Both the position numbers and the translations under genes were made by a program. From an uncultured Rhizobiaceae group bacterium (GTDB lineage: Bacteria; Pseudomonadota; Alphaproteobacteria; Rhizobiales; Rhizobiaceae), in contig CAJQOR010000364.1 in the NCBI GenBank assembly GCA_905479965.1, forward strand, positions 1-5,294: DNA of 5,294 nt, read 5' to 3'. Positions 1 to 5,294 of the stretch are shown piece after piece. The first letter of the stretch is position 1. Every line of letters starts with the position of its first letter. Under the pieces are notes generated by a model that was given only the letters and a program-made list of their open reading frames with translations, was not told where the DNA came from and ran no database searches.

Positions 1-184
1 AATACAGATCAATCCCAAAAGGTTGCGATATCGCTTTAAGCTCAAAATCAGCATAAACCCTAAATTCGGCATTCTCGGTAGGTTCTAATTCAAGTGCATT
101 TTCTGGCGCGCAGGCAATGGCGGGTGAGATTGCCGCAATAAAAATCGCCGCTATACTGACAGCGAAAACAGATAACTTGCTCAT
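1..184 (-). CDS. Small secreted protein, N-terminal part (runs off left edge)
   Basis: This reading frame begins at an ATG (184-182) and stays open to the window edge, giving 61 visible residues. Residues 1-24 form a typical signal peptide: Lys3, a hydrophobic stretch VFAVSIAAIFIAAIS, then a PAIA cleavage region before Cys25. Cys at +1 hints at a lipoprotein, but the -3 residue is Ala rather than Leu, so ordinary signal peptidase I cleavage is at least as likely. The visible mature part has an acidic stretch (ENALELEPTENAE), then alternating hydrophobic residues ending in ISQPFGIDLY, which reads like the first strands of a beta-sandwich; a FixH-like fold is only a guess. The start codon overlaps the stop of the upstream amidohydrolase gene as ATGA, and there is little Shine-Dalgarno sequence of its own, so translation is probably coupled. 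I do not recognise the family from this fragment. Confidence 0.75.
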   Translation of the reverse strand, partial: MSKLSVFAVSIAAIFIAAISPAIACAPENALELEPTENAEFRVYADFELKAISQPFGIDLY

Positions 185-987
185 CTTGATGCAATCATCG
201 CTTCCGCATTTTCATAAGCGATTTTGCGCGCCAACTCGTTAGGTAAATCTGATAACCAATCGCGACTAAAATCAGCATGCTCACCCACATAATACCAGCG
301 TTCTGGTGCAAATGTGTCACTACCAACCATGAAACGATCTGGATAGTTGGTAAATACCTTTCGCCAATCAGGATCAACACCTTCGCCGTCAGCCATATCT
401 GAGCGATAGGCAAGATCAGCCCAAAGATTTGGATATGTTGCGAGCGCGTCAGCAACTTCTTCCGGTTCGTCAAAACCAGAATGCGCCCACAAAACGCGTG
501 CCTCTGGCCATGTGTCGAATATCAAATCGACGGCCTTTCTGTCGCCGTGGTGATGCAACAACAAATTCCGTTCTTTTGCCAGTTCAATGAGGCGTTGGAT
601 CACTTTGGTGTTGATATCATCACCATAGGCAAGAAATTCGCCAATCGCTTCGTATTCAAATTGCGCCAATCGGTCTTCTAAATAGTCTATGACTTTTGGG
701 TCATTCATCCATGTGCCAATTGCACCGCGACGTTTATAAGGTCGAAGGGCAGGGACAACGATATCAGGTGCGGCGGCTTTGAGCTTTTGTGTGCCATCAT
801 CATCTGAACTTGACACAAGAGCTTTTTTAACGCCTGCATCACGCAATATTTTGACAATTTGTTCTGTTGGAATTTGCAATGCTGCATCGTGGCTATAGTG
901 CATATGGGCATCAAATATTTTGAGCTCTTCAGCTTTCACTGAAACACTGCCCAATAAGATGAGCATAGAAATTAGTTTAACCAACAT
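181..987 (-). CDS. Exported amidohydrolase-2 family metal-dependent hydrolase
   Basis: This 268-residue protein is a TIM-barrel hydrolase of the amidohydrolase_2 (ACMSD-like) group. Residues 1-19 are a signal peptide (Lys4, hydrophobic core LISMLILLGSVSV, cleavage after VKA), so it should act in the periplasm. Metal-site elements appear in the expected order: the HxH pair after strand 1 (DAHMH, His28/His30), a histidine cluster HHHGD at 145-149 after strand 5, His169 in WAHSGF after strand 6, and Asp224 in VGSDTF after strand 8. The site therefore looks intact. The length is normal for compact family members. The ATG at 987-985 follows a good ribosome binding site (AAGGGA, about 7 bases upstream). 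It is the first gene of a two-gene unit and its TGA stop overlaps the next start. The family includes decarboxylases and lactone or ester hydrolases; the substrate cannot be told from sequence. Confidence 0.88.
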   Translation of the reverse strand: MLVKLISMLILLGSVSVKAEELKIFDAHMHYSHDAALQIPTEQIVKILRDAGVKKALVSSSDDDGTQKLKAAAPDIVVPALRPYKRRGAIGTWMNDPKVIDYLEDRLAQFEYEAIGEFLAYGDDINTKVIQRLIELAKERNLLLHHHGDRKAVDLIFDTWPEARVLWAHSGFDEPEEVADALATYPNLWADLAYRSDMADGEGVDPDWRKVFTNYPDRFMVGSDTFAPERWYYVGEHADFSRDWLSDLPNELARKIAYENAEAMIASR

Positions 988-1023
988 TTTACTTTCCCTT
1001 TAAAACCGAAAAAGCCCCCAGCA

Positions 1024-1029
1024 ATAGTA
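1024..1029 (-). promoter_or_regulatory. Possible -10 box for the amidohydrolase unit
   Basis: Read on the minus strand this is TACTAT, about 37 bases upstream of the amidohydrolase start. No clear -35 element lies at the right distance (the sequence there is a pyrimidine-rich CTTTTC), so this is a weak candidate chosen mainly on position. Confidence 0.25.
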
Positions 1030-1143
1030 TTCACCATACACGCAAGAAAAGAAAGTGCATTTGGTGTTGCTTCAGGCGCGATTAATTTTATTACGCAAAA
1101 ATACGCATTTCGGTTTGGCTAAAAACGAGGCTTGCAGGAATAA

Positions 1144-1154
1144 GCCTAATAGGC
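1144..1154. terminator. Short palindrome just after the lysE-like stop
   Basis: GCCTA-A-TAGGC is a perfect 5-bp dyad lying two bases beyond the stop codon of the minus-strand exporter gene. It is followed on the minus strand by TTATTCC rather than a true T run. It may be a weak terminator or 3'-end hairpin for that gene; the stem is short and chance occurrence is possible. Confidence 0.25.
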
Positions 1155-1156
1155 AT

Positions 1157-1795
1157 TTAGCGTTGGCCCACGGCTAACCAAGCGCCAAGACTGATCAAAG
1201 TGCCCCCAAGGGCACGATCTAGCCACAAACCAAAATTTGGCTGATCTCGCAAAGTTATTGTCAATTTATCCGCAAGCACAACGAAAAGCGGTTCAATAAA
1301 GGCTGATACCGCTAAAATGAGTGTGCCATGGAGCGCAAGTTGCATCCAAATAGGGCCAGCGCCTTCGACTACAAATTGCGGCAAGAACGCTAAGAAGAAA
1401 ACAGCGATTTTAGGATTAAGCGCGGAGACGACGGCACCTTGAACAAAAACTTGCCGCATGGGACGCGCGGGTTTGCTCATATCTGGTGAAAAGGTCGAAT
1501 TGCCGTTTGATCGCAAGGCTGAAATCCCAAGCCAAATGAGATAGATTGCCCCACACCATTTGACCAACGTAAACGCCGTTGCCGAGGTCGCTAAAATTGC
1601 GGTGAACCCCAAAGCTGCCGCAAAGACATGCACCATTGTGCCGGCCCATGTACCAAACATGGCTGCAAATCCAACGCGCTTGCCGCCTCGGATCGAATGG
1701 CTAATCATATAGGCAATATCTGGCCCTGGTGAGATATTGAGCAAGATTGCAGCGGTTAAAAACGCGGTCCAATGTAAAAGCGAATAATCAAACAT
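1157..1795 (-). CDS. LysE/RhtB-family amino acid (threonine/lysine-type) exporter
   Basis: This 212-residue inner-membrane protein matches the LysE/RhtB translocator family in length and layout, with about six hydrophobic segments (roughly 5-26, 40-64, 72-93, 113-137, 146-170 and 190-209). The family signature SPGPD is at residues 22-26, preceded by Asn20, and the second conserved region ALNPKIAVFFLAFLPQF is at 125-141 with the Asn127-Pro128 pair. Members export amino acids or their derivatives (lysine, threonine, homoserine, cysteine metabolites) using the proton gradient; the specific substrate is not readable here. The ATG at 1795-1793 has an AAGG about 5 bases upstream. It is divergent from the phzF-like gene, and the shared upstream region suggests a common control site. 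Nothing looks truncated. Confidence 0.93.
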   Translation of the reverse strand: MFDYSLLHWTAFLTAAILLNISPGPDIAYMISHSIRGGKRVGFAAMFGTWAGTMVHVFAAALGFTAILATSATAFTLVKWCGAIYLIWLGISALRSNGNSTFSPDMSKPARPMRQVFVQGAVVSALNPKIAVFFLAFLPQFVVEGAGPIWMQLALHGTLILAVSAFIEPLFVVLADKLTITLRDQPNFGLWLDRALGGTLISLGAWLAVGQR

Positions 1796-1817
1796 GATGC
1801 CTTGATAAAATAGATTA

Positions 1818-1849
1818 GATCATTCGCCAAATGAAAAATAATGATCATT
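1818..1849. promoter_or_regulatory. Palindrome and repeated GATCATT between divergent genes (possible operator)
   Basis: The 131-base region between the exporter and phzF-like genes holds a perfect 10-bp palindrome AATGATCATT (1840-1849). Its right half, GATCATT, also occurs at 1818-1824, 25 bases away from the copy at 1843-1849. A paired site in a divergent promoter region is a plausible operator for a regulator encoded elsewhere. The region is AT-rich, which raises the chance of random palindromes. Confidence 0.3.
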
Positions 1850-1861
1850 TCATCGATAATA

Positions 1862-1892
1862 TTGACGTGTGTTTGCCATAGTCATTTGCTAT
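1862..1892 (+). promoter_or_regulatory. Possible promoter for the phzF-like gene
   Basis: TTGACG (1862-1867) is a good -35 element. The best -10 candidate is TGCTAT (1887-1892), giving a 19-base spacer, which is longer than ideal. Transcription would then begin near position 1900, which argues that the ATG at 1900 is not the normal start unless the message is leaderless. Confidence 0.35.
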
Positions 1893-1926
1893 CTACAAAA
1901 TGACTTTTCAAATATTGGATGTGGCC

Positions 1927-2817
1927 ATGAAATTAAATTATCACGTTGTCGATGTGTTTACCCAAATACGGTTTGGCGGCAATCCATTAGCCGTGGTTTT
2001 GGGTGCTGATGAACTATCCACGGATCAAATGCAAACCATTGCCCGCGAATTTAATTTTTCAGAAACGAGCTTCGTGCTTGCCCCAAAAGACGAGACAAAC
2101 ACTGTACTTGTTAGAATTTTTACGCCTAATTCTGAAATGGATTTTGCTGGCCACCCCAATGTCGGAACATCTTATGTTCTTGCAAATTTAGCCAACGGGG
2201 CACCACAAAACTTGGTGTTTGAAGAGCGTGTGGGTTTGGTTGAGGTCAATGTGGCATATACTGAAAATGGTGACGTTGAAACCACAGCCATCACATCGCC
2301 TATGCCGCTTTTAAAAGGTGCAGAATATAATCCTATTGATGCAGCAAGAGCACTTTCTCTTGAAGCTGAGGATATTAAAACCACGCACCATGTGCCCCAA
2401 CATGTTAGTGTTGGCGCAAATTTTGTGGTTGTTGAACTTTGTTCCCGCAAAGCGCTCAAAGACTTACGTTTAAACGAATATGCAGCCCGTGCTATGGTCG
2501 GTGAGGGAGAAGCAAAAGCAATTTATGCCTATACGCGAGATGTTGAAGATGGGTTGGATTGGTCAGCACGTATGTTCACGTTCAGAGGTGCGCCCTATGA
2601 GGATCCCGCAACAGGAAGTGCAGGTGGCGCAATGGCAGCATTTGCGCATGATCTTGCCATCAAACCAACCAATGGTTCGTTTTACAACGTCACACAGGGC
2701 GTTGATATGGGCCGTCCAAGCGCTATGCAGCTTAAAATGCATGAAACAGATAAAGGTGCGATTGTCGAGATCGCAGGTTCTTGCGTGGATGTCATGCGCG
2801 GTGTCTTGGAGGTTTAG
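1927..2817 (+). CDS. PhzF-family isomerase/epimerase-like protein
   Basis: This is a complete PhzF-like protein of 296 residues, the usual length for the family, which has a two-lobed diaminopimelate-epimerase-like fold and acts in the cytosol. The three expected active-site positions are present: Glu46 in FNFSETSFV (equivalent to catalytic Glu45 of Pseudomonas PhzF), His76 in DFAGHPNVGT, and Asp226 in EDPATGSAGG near the C-terminus. The N-terminal VDVFTQIRFGGNPLAVV is typical. I prefer the ATG at 1927 over the in-frame ATG at 1900, because family members start with a sequence like MKLNYHVVDVF, a GGATG lies about 7 bases upstream, and the 1900 start has no ribosome binding site. No phenazine genes are nearby, so a role in phenazine synthesis is not supported; most such stand-alone genes have unknown substrates. 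It is divergent from the LysE-type exporter. Confidence 0.92.
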   Translation: MKLNYHVVDVFTQIRFGGNPLAVVLGADELSTDQMQTIAREFNFSETSFVLAPKDETNTVLVRIFTPNSEMDFAGHPNVGTSYVLANLANGAPQNLVFEERVGLVEVNVAYTENGDVETTAITSPMPLLKGAEYNPIDAARALSLEAEDIKTTHHVPQHVSVGANFVVVELCSRKALKDLRLNEYAARAMVGEGEAKAIYAYTRDVEDGLDWSARMFTFRGAPYEDPATGSAGGAMAAFAHDLAIKPTNGSFYNVTQGVDMGRPSAMQLKMHETDKGAIVEIAGSCVDVMRGVLEV

Positions 2818-2832
2818 TATTGCAGCTGTGCC

Positions 2833-2847
2833 GATATAAACTATATC
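2833..2847. repeat. Inverted repeat GATATA-AAC-TATATC
   Basis: A perfect 6-bp dyad with a 3-base centre lies between the phzF-like stop and the next start, ending 6 bases before that start. It contains only one G-C pair per arm, so it would make a poor terminator; a protein-binding site or chance are the other readings. Confidence 0.35.
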
Positions 2848-2853
2848 AAAGCT

Positions 2854-3186
2854 ATGGGTGAAACTTCGGGATTATTGGGAACACTCAAAAGAATAGCAGA
2901 TCCTTTGGACTGGTTATTGAAGCAGCCTGTGGATTTTGTGTTGAAGTTGAACAGACGCAATCGGCGCAAACCATTTCTGTATTATTCCATAAAGTTTGCC
3001 ATTATTGGTTTAGCTGTCGTGGGCGTATTTTTCTTAATTTTTAAGTTTAATGAGGTCCGCTTAGACAAATCACAATTGTTATTATCAAATCAACCGCCTA
3101 GCGTTTTCTTGGAAGCTGATAAGCAGAGTGATGAAGAGATGAAAAAATATACCAAGCAACGCGTTGGTGGCGATCCCCTGGAATAA
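2854..3186 (+). CDS. Hypothetical single-pass membrane protein, 110 residues
   Basis: I do not recognise this protein. It has a basic amphipathic N-terminal half (residues 1-42, with the cluster NRRNRRK at 33-39), one clear membrane helix at about 43-63 (YYSIKFAIIGLAVVGVFFLIF), and a charged, polar C-terminal tail of about 45 residues. By the positive-inside rule the N-terminus is cytoplasmic and the tail periplasmic. The start has only a weak AAAG upstream, but no better in-frame start exists. It lies 36 bases after the phzF-like gene and in the same reading frame, so it may share that transcript, although its membrane location gives no obvious link to PhzF. Coding is supported by the coherent membrane topology and the absence of a competing frame over its full length. 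A small transporter or envelope accessory subunit is possible but unproven. Confidence 0.7.
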   Translation: MGETSGLLGTLKRIADPLDWLLKQPVDFVLKLNRRNRRKPFLYYSIKFAIIGLAVVGVFFLIFKFNEVRLDKSQLLLSNQPPSVFLEADKQSDEEMKKYTKQRVGGDPLE

Positions 3187-3268
3187 AGTTGCGCCAAAAA
3201 CATCTCTCAGTTTCCTTACAAACCGTCACATGATTTCATCACTTTTGAATAAAATCGTCGCGCTTTGT

Positions 3269-3298
3269 TGATCCATATTCAGAAGCAGTTCGTAAAAA
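3269..3298 (+). promoter_or_regulatory. ECF-type promoter, TGATCC-N18-TAAAAA (probable autoregulation)
   Basis: TGATCC at 3269-3274 and TAAAAA at 3293-3298 are separated by exactly 18 bases. This closely resembles the promoter reported for Rhodobacter sphaeroides RpoE (TGATCC, 18-base spacer, TAAGA), with one change in the -10. Transcription would start near 3305, leaving a leader of about 40 bases before the sigma factor start. ECF sigma genes are commonly preceded by their own target promoter. The two other TGATCC copies in the window (5023-5028 plus; 371-376 minus) lie inside genes and lack a matching -10. Confidence 0.6.
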
Positions 3299-3344
3299 GG
3301 TACAATTCTAACAACGAGATTTACTCCCCCTGAAAAGAGTTGAC

Positions 3345-3923
3345 GTGAAAAGATTTGAATTGTCCAAGATCTACGATATCCCAGAACTAATTGCGCAAGT
3401 TGCACTACGTGACCGAGATGCGTTTGATGTCATCTATTCTCAAACAAGTGCGAAACTATTTGGTGTTCTGTTGCGTTTGTTAAATGACAGAGCTGAAGCT
3501 GAAGACGCTTTGCAGGAAGTTTATGTACGCGTGTGGCAAAAAGCAGATCGTTTTGCAACGCAGGAAGCCAACGCGATGTCATGGCTAATTGCGATAGCAA
3601 GAAATCACGCAATTGACCGCATCAGGAAACGCAAGGCACCCACATCTGCGGCCAAAACATCCGATATAGATGATGTTGTGGACGTTGTTGCAGATAGGGC
3701 GCCAAGCCCTGAAGATAGTGCTATTAACATGGGAGAGGCACGCCGCATTGATCACTGTATGGGCAAATTAGATGATGACAAAGCGGATGCGGTAAAATCT
3801 GCTTACATTGAAGGGTATTCGTATCAAGAGCTGGCGGATAAGTATAATATCCCGATCAATACGATGCGAACTTGGCTTCGCCGCAGTTTAAAAAGCTTGC
3901 GCGAATGTCTTGAAGAGAATTAG
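3345..3923 (+). CDS. ECF-subfamily RNA polymerase sigma factor (sigma-70 family)
   Basis: This 192-residue protein has the two-domain form of extracytoplasmic-function sigma factors. Region 2 spans about residues 26-96: AEDALQEVYVRVWQKADRF (52-70) is the core-binding and -10 recognition part, followed by SWLIAIARNHAIDRIRKRK (79-97). A polar linker (about 98-130) leads to region 4 (about 135-188), whose helix-turn-helix GYSYQELADKYNIPINTMRTWLRRSLKSL binds the -35 element. Regions 1.1 and 3 are absent, as expected. The start is a GTG at 3345 with AGAG 5 bases upstream; there is no in-frame ATG nearby. It is followed 45 bases later by an RskA-type anti-sigma gene, the usual arrangement in which the sigma is held at the membrane until a stress signal releases it. 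The upstream TGATCC-type promoter suggests it activates its own operon. The inducing signal is unknown; oxidative or envelope stress is a guess. Confidence 0.95.
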   Translation: MKRFELSKIYDIPELIAQVALRDRDAFDVIYSQTSAKLFGVLLRLLNDRAEAEDALQEVYVRVWQKADRFATQEANAMSWLIAIARNHAIDRIRKRKAPTSAAKTSDIDDVVDVVADRAPSPEDSAINMGEARRIDHCMGKLDDDKADAVKSAYIEGYSYQELADKYNIPINTMRTWLRRSLKSLRECLEEN

Positions 3924-3968
3924 AACGCGGCATGTTTGCCAAAAGGTTCAAACGTTAGAAGATTAAAT

Positions 3969-4637
3969 ATGAGTGATGAGATAAAACAAACCGACGATGA
4001 CTTAGCTGCCGAATACGCTTTGGGCGTGTTGGAAGGTGCTGAGCGTGCAAAGGTGCAAAAACGCGTCGAAAATGACGTCAACTTCGCCCGTTTGGTTTCC
4101 TCATGGGAAGAAAAGCTGTCCGGCCTTAATCACGAGTTTAAAGAGGTTGAAGCGCCGGCGTTTGCGAAAGCTGCAATAGATGACAAACTTTTCTCAGAAC
4201 CCGTCGCAACGGGCGGCACGTTGGGTCTACTTACGCGTTTCCGTATTCCGATTTTACTTGCTGTTTTTGTGTTCGCAGCCACCCCACGCGTGATGGATTA
4301 TATCGCAGAAATTTCTGCCCCGAAAGTAATCTATACAAGCTCGATCAATGCGCTTGAAGATTATCAGGCAACATTTATCGCTGAAGTGACAGATCAGGGC
4401 TTGACCGTGACCCAAAACGTGGGAACCAAGCCATCTGATAAAGATTATGAGCTTTGGTTGGTCAAATCTGACGGGGAAGTGGTGACATTAGGCGTCTTGT
4501 CGGGTGAATTGAACCCTGACGGTCTTGAGATCGCACCTGATGCCAAATTTGCCATTTCCGTTGAGCAAATCGGCGGCTCACCCACAGGTGTGGCCCAAGG
4601 TCCTATCGTCGCGCTGGGTGAATTAACGCGGGTTTGA
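3969..4637 (+). CDS. Anti-sigma factor, RskA type (membrane-anchored)
   Basis: This 222-residue protein is the likely inhibitor of the preceding sigma factor. Residues 9-60 form the helical sigma-binding domain (LAAEYALGVLEGAERAKVQKR, then VSSWEEKL), a hydrophobic segment at about 93-106 (IPILLAVFVFAATP) is a short membrane anchor, and residues 120-222 are the periplasmic RskA C-terminal domain with DYELWLV at about 157-163 and the characteristic GGSPTGVAQGPIVALGEL near the end. It has no cysteine and only one histidine (His55), so it cannot hold zinc as ChrR-type anti-sigmas do. I prefer the ATG at 3969, with AGAAG about 7 bases upstream, over a TTG at 3936. Release of the sigma is probably by regulated proteolysis of the membrane protein, by analogy with RskA of mycobacteria. 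The membrane segment is short and carries Arg90 and Arg92 just before it, so the anchoring is the least certain part. Confidence 0.9.
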   Translation: MSDEIKQTDDDLAAEYALGVLEGAERAKVQKRVENDVNFARLVSSWEEKLSGLNHEFKEVEAPAFAKAAIDDKLFSEPVATGGTLGLLTRFRIPILLAVFVFAATPRVMDYIAEISAPKVIYTSSINALEDYQATFIAEVTDQGLTVTQNVGTKPSDKDYELWLVKSDGEVVTLGVLSGELNPDGLEIAPDAKFAISVEQIGGSPTGVAQGPIVALGELTRV

Positions 4638-4695
4638 CCACATCAATAACCGATCTTCAATTTTGGTCGTAACGCATCTCTTTTAACATATGAAC

Positions 4696-4719
4696 CAAGT
4701 GCTGGGGTGGGCGCACTTG
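4696..4719. terminator. Hairpin between convergent genes (possible weak bidirectional terminator)
   Basis: CAAGTGC (4696-4702) pairs with GCACTTG (4713-4719) around a 10-base G-rich loop. It lies about 60 bases beyond the anti-sigma stop and 13 bases beyond the stop of the minus-strand flavoprotein gene. Neither side has a proper T run, so a strong intrinsic terminator is not supported; position between convergent genes is the main argument. Confidence 0.4.
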
Positions 4720-4732
4720 AAAATATAAGCAT

Positions 4733-5294
4733 TTAATACATTGTTGTTCGATAAGCTTCTTCTAATGCATCATCGAGTTTTTCCTGCTCACCGGCATTGT
4801 TGGGTGCATCATCTGCTTGATCAAGCATGATTTTCATCAATGAGGGCATGTCATTGCGGTTTTGAATGGATGCTGGGTCCCATAATTTTGAACGTCGAAA
4901 TGCTTTGGCGCAATGCATATAAAGTTCTTTGATCTCAACAAGAATAGCAAGTTTAGGCGCATTGCCTTTCACTACCATTGACGCAAGAAGTTCAGGGTCT
5001 GTAGTGAGTTGTGCCTTGCCGTTGATCCGCAACGTATCATCATAGCCGGGGATAACGAACATCAGCCCGATATTTAAATTGTGAGTAATATTGGAGAGCG
5101 TATCAAGGCGGTTGTTACCCGGCCGATCTGGAACAGCGAGTGTTTTATCATCAAGTACTTGTATAAAGCCCGGTGCATCGCCGCGAGGGCTGACATCGCT
5201 TAATCCATTCTTATTGTGTGTGCCAAGACACACAAACGGCGAGCGGGCGATAAAATCGCGCGCGTGTTTATCAATTTTGGTTTGTTGTTTTTTA
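4733..5294 (-). CDS. FMN-dependent PPOX-type flavoprotein, MSMEG_1061-like (N-terminus off right edge)
   Basis: The frame is open from its TAA stop to the window edge, giving 186 visible residues; family members are a little over 200, so roughly 15-25 are missing. A GTG at 5233 could be taken as a start, but the codons beyond it read KIDKHARDFIARSPFVCLGT, which is conserved family sequence, so the gene continues. Family marks are SPRGDAPGF (visible residues 35-43), VPDRPGNNRLD (54-64), a central NIGLMFVIPG strand, and HCAKAFRRSKLWDP toward the C-terminus. These belong to the split-barrel pyridoxamine-5'-phosphate-oxidase-like flavoproteins, cytosolic FMN (or F420-like) binding proteins that reduce small molecules. 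The true substrate is unknown, and it should not be called PdxH. The tail (about the last 35 residues) is acidic and variable. It is convergent with the sigma/anti-sigma operon, so shared control is not expected. Confidence 0.9.
   Translation of the reverse strand, partial: KKQQTKIDKHARDFIARSPFVCLGTHNKNGLSDVSPRGDAPGFIQVLDDKTLAVPDRPGNNRLDTLSNITHNLNIGLMFVIPGYDDTLRINGKAQLTTDPELLASMVVKGNAPKLAILVEIKELYMHCAKAFRRSKLWDPASIQNRNDMPSLMKIMLDQADDAPNNAGEQEKLDDALEEAYRTTMY

Noticed and set aside
371..376. TGATCC on the minus strand within the amidohydrolase gene
   Set aside because: The position 18 bases downstream reads TACCAA and the site is internal to a coding region.
195..914. Several smaller open frames on both strands inside the amidohydrolase gene (for example 195-473, 481-681, 705-914)
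   Set aside because: They overlap a well-supported gene with an intact metal site and encode no recognisable domain.
1416..1649. 77-codon open frame within the exporter gene
   Set aside because: It lies wholly inside the LysE-type gene in another frame and shows no family features.
1900..1926. Upstream ATG adding nine residues to the PhzF-like protein
   Set aside because: It lacks a ribosome binding site, extends beyond the usual family N-terminus, and lies about where transcription is predicted to begin.
2003..2839. Open frames at 2003-2191, 2172-2459 (minus) and 2480-2839 within or across the phzF-like gene
   Set aside because: They are out of frame with a complete PhzF protein that carries all catalytic positions; their translations look like random sequence.
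3430..3612. 60-codon minus-strand frame inside the sigma factor gene
   Set aside because: It is antisense to the conserved region 2 coding sequence and has no recognisable features.
3929..3940. GGCA-tgtt-TGCC hairpin between the sigma and anti-sigma genes as a terminator
   Set aside because: The 4-bp stem is too small and is not followed by a T run; the two genes are expected to be co-transcribed.
5023..5028. A second TGATCC on the plus strand, as a possible ECF promoter
   Set aside because: It is inside the flavoprotein gene on the opposite strand, and the sequence 18 bases on is CGGGGA, not a -10.

Overview
The window looks like ordinary chromosomal DNA from an alphaproteobacterium of fairly low GC (mid-40s percent, judged by eye). 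The lineage is inferred from protein style (PhzF, LysE/RhtB, an ECF sigma factor paired with an RskA-type anti-sigma, a PPOX flavoprotein) and from an alphaproteobacterial-looking ECF promoter; no rRNA or tRNA confirms it. There are seven real coding regions, two cut by the window edges. I see no mobile element, CRISPR array, tRNA or rRNA, and no gene-free gap over about 170 bases.

Left part (1-1156, minus strand): a two-gene exported unit. An amidohydrolase-2 (TIM-barrel metal hydrolase) with a signal peptide overlaps by 4 bases (ATGA) the start of a second gene for a small secreted protein that runs off the left edge. The two are probably translationally coupled and act together in the cell envelope.

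Middle (1157-3186): a LysE/RhtB-family exporter (minus) and a PhzF-family isomerase (plus) are divergently transcribed from a 131-base AT-rich region that holds a perfect 10-bp palindrome and a repeated GATCATT. Just after phzF, in the same reading frame, is an unrecognised 110-residue single-pass membrane protein.

Right part (3187-4637, plus strand): an ECF sigma factor followed by its probable membrane-bound anti-sigma factor (RskA type). Upstream of the sigma gene is TGATCC-N18-TAAAAA, close to the promoter known for Rhodobacter-type RpoE sigma factors, so the pair is probably autoregulated. This is the clearest functional module in the window.

Right edge (4733-5294, minus strand): an FMN-dependent PPOX-type flavoprotein of the MSMEG_1061-like kind, convergent with the sigma/anti-sigma pair and missing only its first residues. 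A small hairpin sits between the convergent genes.

I did not find a convincing previously undescribed system. The most testable points are the ECF promoter, its pairing with an anti-sigma that lacks zinc ligands, the translationally coupled secreted pair, and the orphan membrane protein.
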